Assembly: GCA_025454095.1 (NCBI GenBank)
Contig: JALOPC010000133.1
Location: forward strand, 1-7,340
Direction: 5' to 3'
From: Syntrophales bacterium
GTDB lineage: Bacteria > Desulfobacterota > Syntrophia > Syntrophales > UBA2192
DNA: 7,340 nucleotides
Shown: positions 6,747-7,340 of the stretch, in pieces
Numbering within the stretch: position 1 is the first letter of the stretch
How the letters are laid out: the number at the start of each line of letters is the position of its first letter
The notes under the pieces: model-generated
What the model was told of the DNA's origin: nothing
Seen by the model: only the letters and a program-made list of their open reading frames with translations
The model's database searches: none
Program-made: the position numbers and the translations under genes

Positions 6747-7340
6747 ATGCCTAAGATTGTAAAATCGATTGTGTTGACGGGGAACGGGACGAACTGCGAG
6801 CGGGAGATGGCCCACGCCTGCCGGCTGGCGGGGTCGGACGAGGTGGACATCGTCTACATCCACGAGGTCCTCAACGGCGAGAAGCGTCTCGACGACTACC
6901 ACTTCCTGAACCTGCCCGGCGGGTTCCTCGACGGCGACGACCTGGGCTCGGCCAAGGCGGGTGCCAACCGGATCATCCACGCGACGGTGAAGGGGACCGG
7001 CGAGCCCCTGCGCGGGCAGTTCCTGCGGTTCATCGCGGCGGGCAAGCTCATCCTCGGCGTCTGCAACGGCTTCCAGCTCATGGTCAAGCTCGGCATCCTG
7101 CCGGCCTTCGACGGCGAGTACTTCAAGCAGACCGTCACCCTCTCCTTCAACGACTCGGGCCGCTTCGAGGACCGCTGGGTGTGGCTTGCGGTCAACGAGA
7201 AGTCGCCCTGCGTCTTCACGCGGGGGCTCAAGAAGATCTACCTGCCCGTGCGCCACGGCGAGGGGAAATTCATGGCCAAGAGCGCCACGATCCTGAAGCG
7301 CCTGCACCGCCAGCAGCAGGTCGTCGCCCGCTACTGCACG
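6747..7340 (+). CDS. purQ: Phosphoribosylformylglycinamidine synthase, glutaminase subunit (PurQ), 3' end outside window
   Basis: This is a class I glutamine amidotransferase that hydrolyses glutamine and delivers ammonia to PurL. ATG 6747 follows AGGGGTAAGGG, which contains a purine-rich ribosome site. The open frame gives 198 residues with no stop before the window ends. Residues near the N-terminus (VLTGNGTNCEREM) match the PGSNCD-type first loop of PurQ. The oxyanion/nucleophile stretch is seen as LPGGF and then GVCNGFQLM, with the catalytic Cys at residue 106 (codon 7062-7064). PVRHGEGKF is the HGEG motif characteristic of PurQ. The catalytic His-Glu pair would lie beyond the window. The Cys is about 20 residues later than in the Bacillus enzyme (Cys 86, 227 residues), so this is the longer PurQ form, fitting a PurL that carries its own PurS-like region. 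It lies 141 nt after purL on the same strand, an unusually wide gap for a complex-forming pair. Confidence 0.94.
   Translation, partial: MPKIVKSIVLTGNGTNCEREMAHACRLAGSDEVDIVYIHEVLNGEKRLDDYHFLNLPGGFLDGDDLGSAKAGANRIIHATVKGTGEPLRGQFLRFIAAGKLILGVCNGFQLMVKLGILPAFDGEYFKQTVTLSFNDSGRFEDRWVWLAVNEKSPCVFTRGLKKIYLPVRHGEGKFMAKSATILKRLHRQQQVVARYCT

Overview
The window (7340 bp, GC-rich, strong codon bias toward G/C in third positions) looks like chromosomal sequence from a Deltaproteobacteria/Desulfobacterota-type bacterium, possibly Syntrophales-like. This rests on the general look of the proteins and the repeat-rich intergenic DNA. I could not run a search, so the lineage is an inference. All genes are on the + strand.

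Layout: (1) Positions 1-424 hold no protein gene. They contain a 19-bp-arm palindrome (11-61), a Shine-Dalgarno sequence with no start codon after it (147-155), a 96-bp REP/MITE-like inverted-repeat element (171-266), a near-consensus sigma70 promoter (271-299) and an intrinsic terminator (350-400) lying between that promoter and the next gene. (2) Positions 425-1866 encode a multi-pass membrane sensor histidine kinase that is split by one frameshift near 595-597. (3) Positions 1867-2307 are non-coding and rich in inverted repeats. This block appears to have replaced the start of the next gene, and it carries a promoter-like sequence at 2223-2251. (4) Positions 2308-3612 encode an NtrC-family sigma54-dependent response regulator whose receiver domain lacks its first strand and acidic pocket. 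(5) Positions 3633-6605 encode PurL, a 990-residue FGAM synthase with a PurS-like N-terminal region and no glutaminase domain. (6) Positions 6606-6746 hold a hairpin and a degenerate 8-bp tandem repeat. (7) Positions 6747-7340 encode the 5' part of PurQ, the separate glutaminase subunit, which runs off the window.

How they work together: PurL and PurQ form the enzyme of the fourth step of purine synthesis (FGAR to FGAM), with PurQ supplying ammonia from glutamine. The kinase and regulator would originally have been a cognate sigma54-type two-component pair. The regulator gene ends only 20 nt before purL, so they probably share a transcript. As read here, both halves of the two-component system are damaged: a frameshift in the kinase and a lost receiver N-terminus in the regulator. 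The purine genes look intact.

I do not see a clear new defence, mobile or biosynthetic system. The parts most worth a second look are the promoter/terminator leader ahead of the kinase, and the repeat block that removed the regulator's phosphorylation pocket while supplying a possible new promoter. The frameshift could be a sequencing or assembly error and needs checking before it is interpreted.
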